64,000 nt of DNA from Eriocheir sinensis (Eukaryota; Arthropoda; Malacostraca; Decapoda; Varunidae). Positions 45,601-55,483 of the stretch are shown here, in pieces. The position numbers were made by a program, and so were the translations under genes. How positions within the stretch are numbered: the stretch's first letter is position 1; every line of letters begins with the position of its first letter. Location: positions 13,482,923 through 13,546,922 of the forward strand of contig NC_066552.1 in assembly GCF_024679095.1 (NCBI RefSeq). The letters are read 5' to 3'. A model generated the notes under the pieces. That model was not told the DNA's origin. It made no database searches and worked only from the letters and a program-made list of their open reading frames with translations.

Positions 45601-48600
45601 TCTTCAATCTGTCTGTTTCTTTGTCTCTGTCTGTCTCTCTCTGTCTCTCCAGCTATGTCTGTCTTTGCCTGTTTAAACTCTGTCTCTGTTTCTCTGGTTC
45701 TGTCTCTGCATCTCTCTCTCTCTCTCTGTCTCTGTCTCTGTCTCTTGATCTTGCTCTTGATCTTGCTCTCTTTGTCTCTCTCTATCTCATTTTTCTGTCT
45801 TTTTGTCTCTGCATCTCTCTGTCTCTCTCTGTCTCTTCAGGGTGCATTAGGTTATTCATTGTGCCTTTGAATGTATAACAGAGACAACACCAGACAGTAA
45901 ACATCAACAAAGGGAGAACTACTGTATTATCGAACTCTAGTTTAACACCCATGCATACCCAGAGCTGCCGTCACCTCCACATCTCTCACCTCCACCCTAT
46001 CGCTCCACCAGGTCCACCAGGCCGTCGCGGTGAAGGTTGAAACGGAGATATACCGGCGCTGGATGAGTGAGGTCAACGAGAAGGGTGAAGGTTATACCAG
46101 CGGCGCCCTGTACTGGCAGCTCAACGACATCTGGCAGGGGGCATCGTGGGCCTCCATTGGTGAGTCACGAGCCTGTGCACTCTACTCCTACATCTGTCTC
46201 AATGTCTATATCTATCATTCCATCCCTGTTCGTAGCTTCTCATTTTTCCTGATTTCAGGCTAAAAAATGTCCCACCCACAAAACTAATGATACCTATTTA
46301 TATTTATTGCTAGAAGTGTTAATTCTAGGGGGTTTTGTGCAGTCATTATGCGTTAGATAGCTATGGGTCAATCTAGTTTGGTGAGTATGATATCATGGCA
46401 TCCCTGCTGAGCCTGTGCACTCTACACCTACATCTGTCTCTATGTCTATATCTATCATTCCATCCCTGTATCATGCATTACCTACTTCATTTTGATATCT
46501 ATGAGTCTCTTGGTCAGGAAGAAGGTTAAGGTTAAGTTTAGCAAGGAATATTAACCCTGTTTCTAAGTATCATTGTTATTATTATTATTATTATTATTTC
46601 TTTGTCAGAGTACGGAGGGCGGTGGAAAATGCTTCACTACTACGCCAAGAAATTCTTCGCCCCCACTCTGATCTCTGCCTATCTGGAAGGGGACAATGTG
46701 AGTCTTTTGTAGCCTTCGTAGACAAACCTCCCGAGTCATCATGTAAGAGTTTCCTAGTGCTGAATCCTTTACAGTGGTTTAAGCTCAAAGTATATGTCAT
46801 GAATTAAATGTTTAAACCCCTTACTCCTAATATTGAATCCTTTATCATCTTATTTTGAAGAGTTTGAATCTGTTGCTCCTAATACCGAATCCTTTATCAT
46901 GTTTTGAGAGAGTGAACCCCTTACGCTTAATACTCAATCCTCTGTCATGTTTTTAGAAGAGTTTGATCCCCTTACCCAAAATACTGGATCCTCTATAATG
47001 GTTTCAGATCAAAGTATATGTCAGGAATTAAGTGTTTAAACCCCTTACTTTTAATACTCAATCCTCTATCATGTTATTTTTAAGAGTTTGAACCCCTTAT
47101 CCCTAATACTGGATCCTCTATAATGGTTTCAGCTGCTGGTGTACGTCGTGAATGAGGGATTTGAACCCATCACTTCCGGCTCCGTGGTCATCAACCTTCA
47201 TCGCTATGACACGCTGGGCATTGTTTTCATTTACACACAGACTTCAGTTGATGTGGTAAGTAAGGAAGTAAGGAAGGAAGGAAGGAGAAGCATAGAAAGA
47301 ATTAGGAGGGAGAAAAATTAATTAAGAACGATAATACTAATGAGTCGACCCGTCCGCTGCGATTGGCACGGATTTCGCCTTCACTGGCAGCCTGGTAACA
47401 TACACTCCCAGGTCTTCCTCTGCCTCTGTGGTGGATAGTGGAGTGTTTCCCATGTTGTATTGGTGTGCTGGATATCCCTTCACTGGTAGCCTGGTAACAT
47501 ACACTCCCAGGTCTTTCTCTGCCTCTGTGGTGGATAGTGGAGTGTTTCCCATGTGGTATTGGTGTGCTGGATATCCCTTCACTGGTAGCCTGGTAACATA
47601 CACTCCCAGGTCTTCCTCTGCCTCTGTGGTGGATAGTGGAGTGTTTCCCATGTTGTATTGGTTTGCTGGATATCCCTTCACTGGTAGCCTGGTAACATAC
47701 ACTCCCAGGTCTTTCTCTGCCTCTGTGGTGGATAGTGCAGTGTTTCCCATGTGGTATTGGTGTGCTGGAAATCCCTTCACTGGTAGCCTGGTAACATACA
47801 CTCCCAGGTCTTTCTCTGCCTCTGTGGTGGATAGTGCAGTGTTTCCCATGTGGTATTGGTGTGCTGGATATCCCTTCACTGGCAGCCTGGTAACATACAC
47901 TCCCGAGTCTTCCTCTGCCTCTGTGGTGAATAGTGGAGTGCTTCCCATGTGGTATTGGTATGCTGGATATCCCCTCCCAAGGTGCAAGACTTTACATTTT
48001 TCTTCACTGAATTGTAGCAACCACTTTTTGTTCCATTCCTATAGCTTGGTGATGTCTTCTGGTAGGAAATCCACAGTCGAGGGGTTAACAAGTCAGTTAT
48101 AGGGGACAAGGAAATGAGTGAAGAAATAGTTATAGAAGGAAAGGGGAACAGTATCTTAGCCACAGAAGAAAGTAAGGAGAAGAAAACAGAAATATGCCTA
48201 CAATACCTAATGGGTTAACAATAAGTGGGTGGGTGTCAATTTTTGCTTTAACCCCTTGACTGTGGATTTCCTACAAGAAGACTTCACCAAGCTACAGGAA
48301 TGGAGCAAAAAGTGGCTGCTACAATTCAATTAAAAAAAATGTAAAGTCCTGCACCTCGCGAGTGGATATCCAGCACACCAATACCACATGGGAAACACTC
48401 CACTATCCACCACAGAGGCAGAGAAGGACCTGGGAGTATGTGTTACCAGGCTACCAGGGAAAGCCAACTTCGTTTCAACTGCAGCAGATGGGTTAAACTC
48501 ATCAACATGTTATCAATGCCTTCCTTACCATCACAGCCAGGGCAAACCTCCAAGCTAGTCGCCAACATAAGCCTGACGATGGACCTGGAGATCTCGGAGC

Positions 48601-49715
48601 ACTGCCAGTCAGGGCTCTCTGATCCCGAGGACATGTGTTTCATCACCGCCCAGATCCAAGACTCTGATGAACTCCTCCTGGGCCCGGAAACCTTCTATCT
48701 CCTTGAGAAGCCAAAATATGCGCTCTTACTCCATGCTGCTGTTGAGGTGAGCTTGGGAAAGGTTGGGAATGGAGACACAAAGGTTGAAAGGTCAAGTTCG
48801 AGGTGTGTGCTTTAGTAAACGCCAAGGTTATAGGTCATATGGAACAGAATGAGAGGCTGAAAGAGAGGTCAAGTTTGGGTGCAGAGGTAAAAAGGTCAAG
48901 TTTGGGGCATGTGCTATAGTTGAACGTCAAGCTTAAAGGTCAAAAGGCACAGAATGAGAGGCTGAAAGAGAGGTCATTTGTAGGTGGAGATTTTAAAAAG
49001 GTCAAGTTTGGGACATGTGCTATAGTAAACTATAAGGTTATAGGTCATAGGAACAGAATGAGGGCTGAAAAAGAGGTCATTTGTAGGTGGAGATGTAAAA
49101 AAGGTCGTGTTTGGGAATAGACACACAAAGGTTAAAGGTAAAAAGGTCAAGTTTGAGACATGTGCTATAGTGAATGCCAAGGTTATAGGTCACATGAGAG
49201 GGTGAAAGAGAGGTCAATATCAGGTGAGGAGGTGTTCTGATACTCTCTATACACTATGCTATATGATTTTTATGTCCTTTGCTATACACTATGCTAATTT
49301 TTATGTCCTTATTTTCATGTCCTTTGCTATACACTGTGCTAATTTTTATGTCTTTTACTGAACACTATGCTAAATTTTATGTCCTTTTCCTTCCCTCTCA
49401 TAGGTTGGGGACATCATCGGACCCACACAGACACAATACAGCAACTGGACCTTTGCTGTGACGGTGAGGACGGACGTTCCAGCGCTCTTCGTGTGGCTGG
49501 AGACAACGCACCCCGGAGTGTTCTCGGACAACGGGTTCATCATGACGGAGGCAGAGACGGCGGTTCAGTTTTACGCCGGCGAGGAGGTGACGGCGGCAGA
49601 GTTACAGGCATCGATGAGCGTCAAGTCCCTCACTGACACCTATGCACAACGGTACGGAGGTGAGACGCTGGCCGAGGGTATACTGCATCCCAATGACATC
49701 CGGAACATCTGGTAG
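36459..49715 (+). CDS. MANBA: Beta-mannosidase (GH2), 17 coding exons, 966 aa
   Basis: This lysosomal exo-glycosidase (EC 3.2.1.25) removes terminal beta-linked mannose from N-glycan breakdown products. Exons: 36459-36663, 37852-38004, 38383-38531, 38780-38988, 39192-39321, 39692-39838, 40796-40967, 41394-41587, 42800-42990, 43907-44097, 44371-44470, 45274-45451, 46012-46159, 46609-46697, 47133-47255, 48537-48746 and 49404-49715. Phases agree throughout (2901 nt). Human-like blocks include [63 protein letters not shown] and [12 protein letters not shown]. The expected acid/base Glu is E508 in NNENE and the nucleophile E604 in [11 protein letters not shown], both present by family analogy. The C-terminus is about 40 residues longer than human after VKSLTDTY. 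Intron 12 starts with GC. Confidence 0.95.
36900..37850 (+). repeat. Tandem repeat in MANBA intron 1 carrying acceptor copies
   Basis: Units of about 140-160 bp contain CACCAGGGTCATAAAGCTAC, GAAAGCCTTGTCAAATGAGG, GCTTAGGGAGTGAGGGAGGG, TTTC(A/G)TACCCAGCTAGTGT and CATGGACCATTCTTTGCAGG. The last motif ends at 37135, 37286, 37554 and 37692. The true exon 2 acceptor (GGCCATTCTTTGCAG, ending 37851) is the final copy of the same motif. Confidence 0.9.
41285..41393 (+). repeat. 20-bp ladder ending at the MANBA exon 8 acceptor
   Basis: Five degenerate units (CTGTTCATGGCTGTCCC, CGTTCACGGCTGTCCC, CGTTCATGGCCATCC, CGTTCACAGCCGTCC, CATTCACAGCCGTCC) precede TTGTTCCAG, the exon 8 acceptor. Exon 8 starts GGCGTCA, similar to the GCCGTCC of the units. 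Confidence 0.8.
41640..42790 (+). repeat. Repeat A tandem array in MANBA intron 8
   Basis: About ten units of about 95 bp contain TTCATGGTACAGAAGAAGGT, CTACCACCAGGGTCATAAAG, CTACTCCTGGAAATGCCACA and TACGAAAGCCTTGTCAAATA. One unit at 42060-42150 also retains the longer repeat A head, GACACTTTTGCTTCTTTCAT. The high similarity between units implies recent amplification. Confidence 0.93.
42991..43906 (+). repeat. MANBA intron 9: inverted repeat A copy and CCTAA-containing minisatellite
   Basis: 43147-43330 is a full repeat A copy in reverse. 43350-43880 repeats a unit containing CTTAATCTCTCTATTTCTGT, TAACCTAACATTACCTTACC, runs of CCTAA (up to four in a row near 43470-43495) and CCTTGTTCTTCATCCCAG. 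Short CCTAA runs resemble the arthropod telomere repeat TTAGG, but are probably part of the minisatellite unit. Confidence 0.85.
44620..45060 (+). repeat. CTTCCTCCCTTGCTAGTTCC and related repeats in MANBA intron 11
   Basis: About eight short units of CCCTTGCTAGTTCCCCTTCC type are followed by three units of about 62 bp containing ACTATAAAA, CATCCCTTACGACACTGACA and GTAACCTTCGTACAGTCCCC. Each of these later units contains TTCGTACAG, the same string that forms the upstream exon 12 acceptor at 45099. Confidence 0.85.
45100..45273 (+). CDS. Optional 5' extension of MANBA exon 12
   Basis: Two acceptors precede exon 12 sequence: CCTTCGTACAG/CACCATGGA (after 45099) and CAATTTCCTACAG/CACCATGGA (after 45273). 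They are 174 nt apart and the interval has no stop, so using the first inserts 58 residues beginning [18 protein letters not shown] and ending NSPISYS before [11 protein letters not shown]. The human protein supports the shorter form. An internal CAG/GTATTA at 45156 could alternatively make 45100-45156 a separate small exon that is phase-compatible with exon 13. Confidence 0.35.
45274..45451 (+). CDS. MANBA: MANBA exon 12, with GC donor
   Basis: It encodes [20 protein letters not shown], then [18 protein letters not shown] and ends LYLSQ. The donor is CAG/GCAAGT, a GC-AG intron with otherwise perfect donor consensus. The next exon (46012) starts [16 protein letters not shown], matching human VMQAQCVKTETEFYRR, which confirms the junction. 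Confidence 0.9.
46740..47132 (+). repeat. Intron 14 repeats containing decayed copies of the MANBA exon 15 start
   Basis: The intron repeats AATCCTTTATCATG, GAACCCCTTACTCCTAATAC and similar. Two copies contain an acceptor-like string and an exon-like continuation: CAGTGGTTTAAG followed by CTCAAAGTATATGTCATGAA (after 46783), and TAATGGTTTCAG followed by ATCAAAGTATATGTCAGGAA (after 47007). The real junction is TAATGGTTTCAG followed by CTGCTGGTGTACGTCGTGAA (47133). Confidence 0.8.
47345..48088 (-). mobile_element. LINE reverse transcriptase fragment with 99-bp in-frame amplification, MANBA intron 15
   Basis: On the minus strand it starts TTAACCCCTCGACTGTGG and encodes [18 protein letters not shown], then [20 protein letters not shown] followed by [12 protein letters not shown], the post-catalytic region of a CR1-like reverse transcriptase. 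The 33-codon segment from YPAHQYHMG to TRLPVKG is repeated about six times with few changes, in frame over 227 codons. It ends with [10 protein letters not shown]. This is an internal minisatellite inside a dead LINE fragment. A TAG lies in the upstream part (ITKL*EWNKKW). Confidence 0.85.
48248..48496 (+). mobile_element. TTAA-flanked LINE-derived fragment, plus copy
   Basis: TTAACCCCTTGACTGTGG opens the fragment and GCAGCAGATGGGTTAA closes it. It encodes [20 protein letters not shown], an in-frame [14 protein letters not shown], and one copy of [13 protein letters not shown] to [12 protein letters not shown]. It is the same family as the minus copy 160 bp upstream, in the opposite direction, with one unit instead of six. 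Confidence 0.82.
48760..49400 (+). repeat. About 115-bp repeats in MANBA intron 16
   Basis: Four units contain AGGTCAAGTTTGGGACATGT, GCTATAGTAAAC, AAGGTTATAGGTCATA and AGAATGAGAGGCTGAAAGAG. These are followed by three short units with TATACACTATGCTAATTTTT. Confidence 0.88.
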
Positions 49716-50105
49716 GCACGATCCTCGAGGCTTTTTATTCATCATTACCTCCAGACAGAATGGCAGGCATCAGAACAGCATTGAAAGTGTGAAGATCTTG
49801 AGACACACTTCCATTATTTCAGAGCTAAAGTAACCACTGTGGATCATTTAAAACTGTACTAATCTGTCTATATGTTCATCGTCAAGTCATTAGGTCCACA
49901 CAGAACAGCATTGAAAGTCTGGGAAGATCTCAAGACATACTCTCATCCATTATTTTAGAGGTAAAATAACCACTGTGGACCTTTTTAAACTGTTCTCATT
50001 GGTCTTTCTGTTTAGTACCAAGCCATCATCTCCAGTACGTAACAGTAGGCCTCAAAGCAGTGTCGTGTTGTCTGGGTCTTTGCATGTTCTCTCGAGGCAG
50101 TGCTG

Positions 50106-50111
50106 AATAAA
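50106..50111 (+). terminator. MANBA poly(A) signal
   Basis: AATAAA lies 390 nt after the stop codon, with GT-rich sequence downstream (GAGTTTGTCGTAGTGTAGTA). It is the first canonical signal after the gene. Confidence 0.65.
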
Positions 50112-51900
50112 GGGAGAGTTTGTCGTAGTGTAGTATGTCTCTGTATCCTTGACTGTACACACTAAAGAGGTATGAGGGAAGTGTAGTGTTGTGTTTGTTA
50201 TCTTTATAAGTGGATGCCCTTGAGCTGCCTCCCTTCCTGTAAGAGAAACATAGAGCAACAGTAATCATAATCATCTTGCACTCGTTTCCCCTCTCAAAGT
50301 AGGAAAAAAGAGCACATTCACCTTAGTATATTTAGAGTTTTGAATGGCGAATGTAAGTGCAAGTTCATATAAGGGATGCAGGGGCAGTATGTTAGAGGAA
50401 TGAGGAAGACTCTGGGATATTGGAGTCACTGTCTGCCAGAGATGAGGACAAGATCTAACACTTCTATAAATAACATGCTGCCAGAACTGAAATATTTATA
50501 CTTTGTTATTGTTATCGTTGTTTTTTCACGCCTCTCTGCCCACCTGCACCTCCCTACCTCCCAGCCTTTCACGCCCCTCCCTCCCAGCCCTTCATGTCCC
50601 TCCCTCCCAGTCCATCATGTCCCTCCCTCCCAGTCCATCATGTCCCTCCCTCCCAGCCTTTCACGCCCCTCCCTCCCAGCCCTTCACCTCCCTCCCTCCT
50701 AGCCCTTCACCTCCCTCCCTCCCAGCCCTTCACCTCCCTCCCTCCCACCCCTTCACGTCCCTCCCTCCCACCCTTTCACCTCCCTCCCTCCCAGCCCTTC
50801 ACCTCCCTCCCTCCCAGCCCTTCACGCCCCTCCTCTTACTCCTGCCACACCTCACAGCCCCCATGACAGCCCCTGCAACACAACACAACTCAAAACCATA
50901 CAGCAGTGGTTCCCAAATGAAAGTTAGGGCAAAGAAATGGGCTGTCTCTCTCTACCCCATTAATAGGTATTGAGAAACTTAGAGACAATGTAAGTTAGTT
51001 AGTTAGTTAGGAGAAGACTAGGGAAAGAAGGGAGGATGGAAACTTTTGAAGGACCCCCTAGAAAGGAAAAAAAATGGGCTGTCTCTCTCTCTCTCTACCC
51101 CATTAAAAGAAATTGAGAGAAAGAAAATAGAAAAGAGTGAAATATGATCAAGTGGGTGACTGTAAATAGGAACTGACCGCTTATAGATAAATTAAGGCCC
51201 CCATACACCCTCTCTATGGATATATAAGGGAAAGAAAATAGAAAATACTGTAAAATATGACCAAATGGATAACTGTATATAGGAACTGACCCCTTACAAA
51301 TAAACTGTACCTCAATATCACTGTTCTCAAAGTGGGTCAGACAGGTGTTCAATCTCGTTATCAGCAATACAGACTTGTATATAGGAACTGACCTCTTATA
51401 AATAAACTGAGACCAATATCAATTTCCTCAAGGTGGGTCAGACAGGTGTTCAAGTTCGTTATCAGCAATGCAGGTGTGTGTAGGGGGGGGGGCCAGGCTG
51501 TGTCAGTGGCCCCCTTTGCTTGGCACCCTCGCTGGCACTGGGCCATGGGCGGGGTGTAACCTTCACAAGATTTATCGTCGCCTGCCAAGTAGTGCAGCGC
51601 TTACTGAAAATAGAGCGTTCGTAAATAGTCCAGCAGGGGAAGCGTATGGCTGAGTGAGTGCTTGATTATTTCTAGATATTTCCCCGCGTGTTTGTATCTG
51701 TGTGTGTGTTTGTAAGGGGTTTCTGAATGTGTTTCCTGATGTAGGAGTCAAATATTTAAAAGGATTCACTCAAATATGCAGAGAAAGCTGATAAATCAAT
51801 GCTTTATTTTTATTTTTTGCCCTTCAACTGCTTCCTCTGCTGTAAGAAAAATAAGTATAATGAAAAATTCTTATGGTTAGAGATTCCCTGATGTTAGTTA
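50112..51900. repeat. Intergenic: CCTCCCTCCCAGCCCTTCA array and minor repeats
   Basis: 50540-50830 holds about 14 units of a 19-20-bp repeat (CCCTCCCTCCCAGCCCTTCA). 50930-51450 holds two to three copies of a segment with ATGGGCTGTCTCTCTC, AGGAACTGACC, TTATAAATAAACTG and GTGGGTCAGACAGGTGTTCA. No gene is recognisable. Confidence 0.8.
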
Positions 51901-53100
51901 ATTGGTTAGATTAGGTCCTCCTTTGCCTCCCTCTTGCTTTTGAAGTTGAACACATACATTGGAGGCCCTTGTGTATGTTGTGAAGCTTAAAATCCAATTG
52001 TCAGGCAGCAGTTTATGATTTCAAGAGGCAGTTTATGGCCATCGAGAGACTGTACATAGAATTAACTACCATGCCTTTGAAGTTAAACACATACATTGGA
52101 GGCCCTTGTGTATGTTGTGACGCTTAAAATCCAATTGTCAGGAAGCAGTTTATAATTTCAAGAGACAGTTTATGGCCATCGAGAGACTGTACATGTAATT
52201 AACTACCCTGCGTTTCAAGTTGAACACATATATTTGAGTTCTGTGTATGTTATCAAACTTAAATTACAGTCGTCAAAGTGCAGTTTATGATTTTACGAGA
52301 CAGTTTATGGCTATCAAAAGACTATATATCATTGACTATCATCCTTGTCCTTCCTTTGGCCAGGTTAGTGCATGGCCTTTGAAGTTGAACAGATACACTT
52401 GAGTCCCTGTATATGTTGTGAAGCTTAAAATACAGTTGTCAGAACGTAAGTTATGATTTTACGAGACAGTTCGTGGCTATCAAAAGACACTCCTGACTCT
52501 CCTGCCTCCCCTCCCGTTGGCTAGGTTAGTACATGGCCTTTGAAGTTGAACAGATAGACTTGAGTCCCTCCTGTGAAGCTTAAAATCCAGTTGTCAGGAA
52601 GCAGTTTATGATTTGAAGAGAGGAAGCAGTTTATGATTTGAAGAGAAGAAGCAGTTTATGATTTCAAGAGACAGTTTATGATTTCAAGAGACAGTTTATG
52701 ATTTCAAGAGAGGAAGCAGTTTATGATTTCAAGAGAGGAAGCAGTTTATGATTTCAAGAGAGGAAGCAGTTTATGATTTGAAGAGAGGAAGCAGTTTATG
52801 ATTTCAAGAGGAAGCAGTTTATGATTTCAAGAGTCAGTTTATGATTTCAAGAGTCAGTTTATGATTTCAAGAGACAGTTCATGGCTATCAAATAGACTCT
52901 CCTGACTCTCCTGCCTCCTCTCCTTTAGCTAGGTTAGTGCAGGGCCTCTGAACTTATGACTTGGCTGCTTGAACACACTCTGGGAGGAGGTGGAAAGTTC
53001 CTGGTGGCTGGCTGGCTGGCTGTCCTCATTTTAGAACTATGAATACACTGATTTCCCTTTCTCCTATAAGTATTTGTCTGATAATATTTCTTTCCTCGTG
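51901..53100. repeat. Intergenic degenerate repeats with AGCAGTTTATGATTTCAAGA
   Basis: About 165-bp units (GAAGTTGAACACATACATTG, GTGAAGCTTAAAATCCA, GGCAGTTTATGATTTCAAGA) occur at 51940-52560. The terminal element then collapses into a short array of AGCAGTTTATGATTTCAAGA and GAGGAAGC at 52590-52880. Confidence 0.85.
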
Positions 53101-53554
53101 TTGATATTTCAGGTTTTATGTCCCCCCCTTTCATTTTCTTTTATTTTCTCTTTGTTAATCTTTTCCTCACTTTACTGTCCTTGTCTCTTTTTCCTTTCGT
53201 ATTTAACTATTTCTGGTACAGTTTTCCTTTCTTTTTTAACTGTTTTGTCCCTTTCTTTATTTTAATTTCCCTTCTTTTTCGCATTCTTTTCCTAACTTTA
53301 CTGTCCTTGCTGTATAGGTCTTTTCATAGATTCATTTCCTCTCAGTATTGTCTGAGGTCATTGATAGGTGTGAGAGGGACCACTTACCTCTTGTCTATAA
53401 GCTCTTAAGACCCTCCATCAGACCATTAGACAGCCACTGTTGGCCAGCAAAGAGTAGCCATGGAGTGAGCCCAGTCTTGTCTTATTCAGTAAAGGGAGGA
53501 TTTTTATATGAGAAAAAGTTTGTATTCAGGAAAGTAAAGAAAAACCATATAAAA

Positions 53555-53600
<46 letters not shown>

Positions 53601-54021
53601 TAGTCTGTCCACGTCGAGTTGAACCCAGAAGCCCCTCCCCACAGGCGATGTAGGAAGGGCATAGTCGCTCTGTTGCTGGTGATTGGTTGATGGTGATGGG
53701 CAGGAGAGCGTACACTCAACAGGGCTTCCTTAATTTACTAAAGTTTCTTCATATTCTGTGTAAGGCGTGAAATAAATCAACAAACGAGAATCGTGAATAC
53801 ATTTGCTGTCACCTAATATAAAAAAAGTAATGGGTATCCGTAATTGTGGAGCAGATATTGGGTGAGGGAATGAACATTTCAAAAAGACCTTAGCGTGAGA
53901 AGGAGCAGCATAGGTCAGATAGGATCGCCTCCACGTCGCCCACCGTCACCAATGGAACTCTAATCCCCCTCCCCCTCAGGCCCCCCTTGGGTCCAGACAC
54001 GTGAGGCCTCTCTCTCTCTCA

Positions 54022-54083
<62 letters not shown>

Positions 54084-54119
54084 TTAATAATAATTATAAT
54101 AATAATAATGATAATGTGA

Positions 54120-54171
<52 letters not shown>

Positions 54172-54217
54172 GTTATTATATAATGATAATAAAAATGCGA
54201 TGATAATAATAATGATT

Positions 54218-54272
<55 letters not shown>

Positions 54273-54900
54273 ACAGCTAATATAGGAATTACTATAGTCT
54301 CCCTCCTCCCCGCTAGAAGCCCCGCCGACCTGCCCAAGTTACCAGATTGCCCTACCCAGCACATTGTCTTCAACGGTTTCCAGCTAAAAGCGATCACATT
54401 CACATCATTAACGGCATGCAATCGAACACTGTACAAAACACTAGTCGTTGATGTAGTTTATAGGGGCAGGAAGGATGAATCTAAGCTCCTAAACCTCATT
54501 TGAGTGTTGGGTTTGAGGTAGTTGTGGTGGAGAGAGTTAAAAAAAAATTAAAAAAGCCTTCTATTACTTTTTCTTTTTCCTTCTCCTCCTCCTCCTCCTC
54601 CTCCTCCACCTGGTTCCGCTTGCAGGCATTGACAGGAGGAAGTGAGGGAAGGGAAGGGCTCTTATGTTTTAGCAGCTGTCACGTGTTAATCACCCTTGGC
54701 CTGGTCACATGCTAGACTCGGTATTACAATTAAGAAGTCAGTGCTGAAGCTGTGTGTGTGTGTGTGTGTGTGTGCCCCAAATGAGATTGCACATGTATTT
54801 TTTGGTATGTATATTGGGACGAAAAACTACATACATACATACATACATTTGATAATTAGATTCGCGGGTTTATTCTCTACATAGAAGATAATATATATCC
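53101..54900. repeat. Intergenic: T-rich sequence, (GTA)n, (TC)n, (ATT)n and (AAT)n
   Basis: (GTA)n lies at 53555-53600, (TC)n at about 54008-54075, (ATT)n at 54121-54170, (AAT)n at 54218-54260, (CTC)n at 54585-54607 and (GT)n at 54750-54773. The ATT and AAT runs are complementary and 50 bp apart. No gene. Confidence 0.88.
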
Positions 54901-54904
54901 CGTG

Positions 54905-55140
54905 AGTGTTTCCTGCATTCATGGTAGTACAGAAAGAAGCCTTGCCAAATCATCAATGGACCTTCTCACAACCTCTACGAAAGCCTTATCAGATGTGGGT
55001 ATATAAGCGCTTTCGACTCTAGAACAACTATTTCCCAAGCCTACAAAGGAGAGATAGATCGGGTTCCCATAAGGCTCATAAAACTATCAATGGACCTTCC
55101 CATAACCTCTACGAAAGCCTTATCAAATGTGGGTAAGCGT
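54905..55140. repeat. Repeat A related segment upstream of Hsp70
   Basis: Two degenerate copies contain CATCAATGGACCTTCTCACA / CTATCAATGGACCTTCCCATA, CCTCTACGAAAGCCTTATCA and GATGTGGGT. They are related to repeat A in order and wording, but diverged. Confidence 0.6.
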
Positions 55141-55283
55141 GAAGCCCGGATCGGCCCCTGAGAAACCGATCAAGGATATCTCCCCGCGCGCGCAAATTCT
55201 CAACAGCGACCCGTCTCCATCCCTCTCTCTCGCTCTCGCAAAACCGGCGAAGGCGACAGAATAGAACGAGTCAGGTGCACCGT

Positions 55284-55334
55284 GGAAGGTTCGCGAGTGT
55301 CTGCCAGTGTCTATATATGCCGGGGAGTGTCAGT
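55284..55334 (+). promoter_or_regulatory. Hsp70 promoter: heat-shock element, TATA box and initiator
   Basis: GGAAGGTTCGCGAG (55284-55297) gives GAA-GG-TTC-GC-GAG, three inverted 5-bp heat-shock-factor units, the third with one mismatch. CTATATATG at 55311-55319 is TATA-like. An arthropod initiator TCAGT lies at 55330-55334. TATA to initiator is about 20 nt, shorter than the usual 30, so the true start may be a little downstream, around 55343. This arrangement fits heat-responsive transcription, but a single compact element suggests moderate induction. Confidence 0.6.
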
Positions 55335-55483
55335 CCGGCGCCAGAGTAGAGCTGCAACAAGTGGCAGAAGGTGAACGGCTCCCCACCGTAGAACAGGAGC
55401 AGGAGACCCTCGCGAACGGCACAAGGACACCGCTCGCTACCCCCCAAGGACTTTGCAGGTCAAGCCGCGCTACTATAGGGAAG
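55332..55483 (+). other. Hsp70 non-coding exon 1
   Basis: The region between the initiator and AGGGAAG/GTGAGT (55483/55484) has no ATG-initiated long frame. The next acceptor, CTCTCCCCCAG, lies directly before the Hsp70 ATG (56798). The implied 5'UTR intron is 55484-56797 (1314 nt). A 5'UTR intron is common in constitutive Hsc70 genes and rare in strictly inducible Hsp70 genes. Confidence 0.65.

Noticed and set aside
47428..48102. 224-codon plus frame with [20 protein letters not shown] repeats
   Set aside because: Antisense reading of the LINE-derived 99-bp repeats; the minus frame matches reverse transcriptase.
53348..53653. 101-codon plus frame beginning MSEVIDRCERDHLPLVYKLL
   Set aside because: Looks protein-like at first but runs into a (GTA)n poly-Ser stretch; no splice sites or family similarity that I can recognise.
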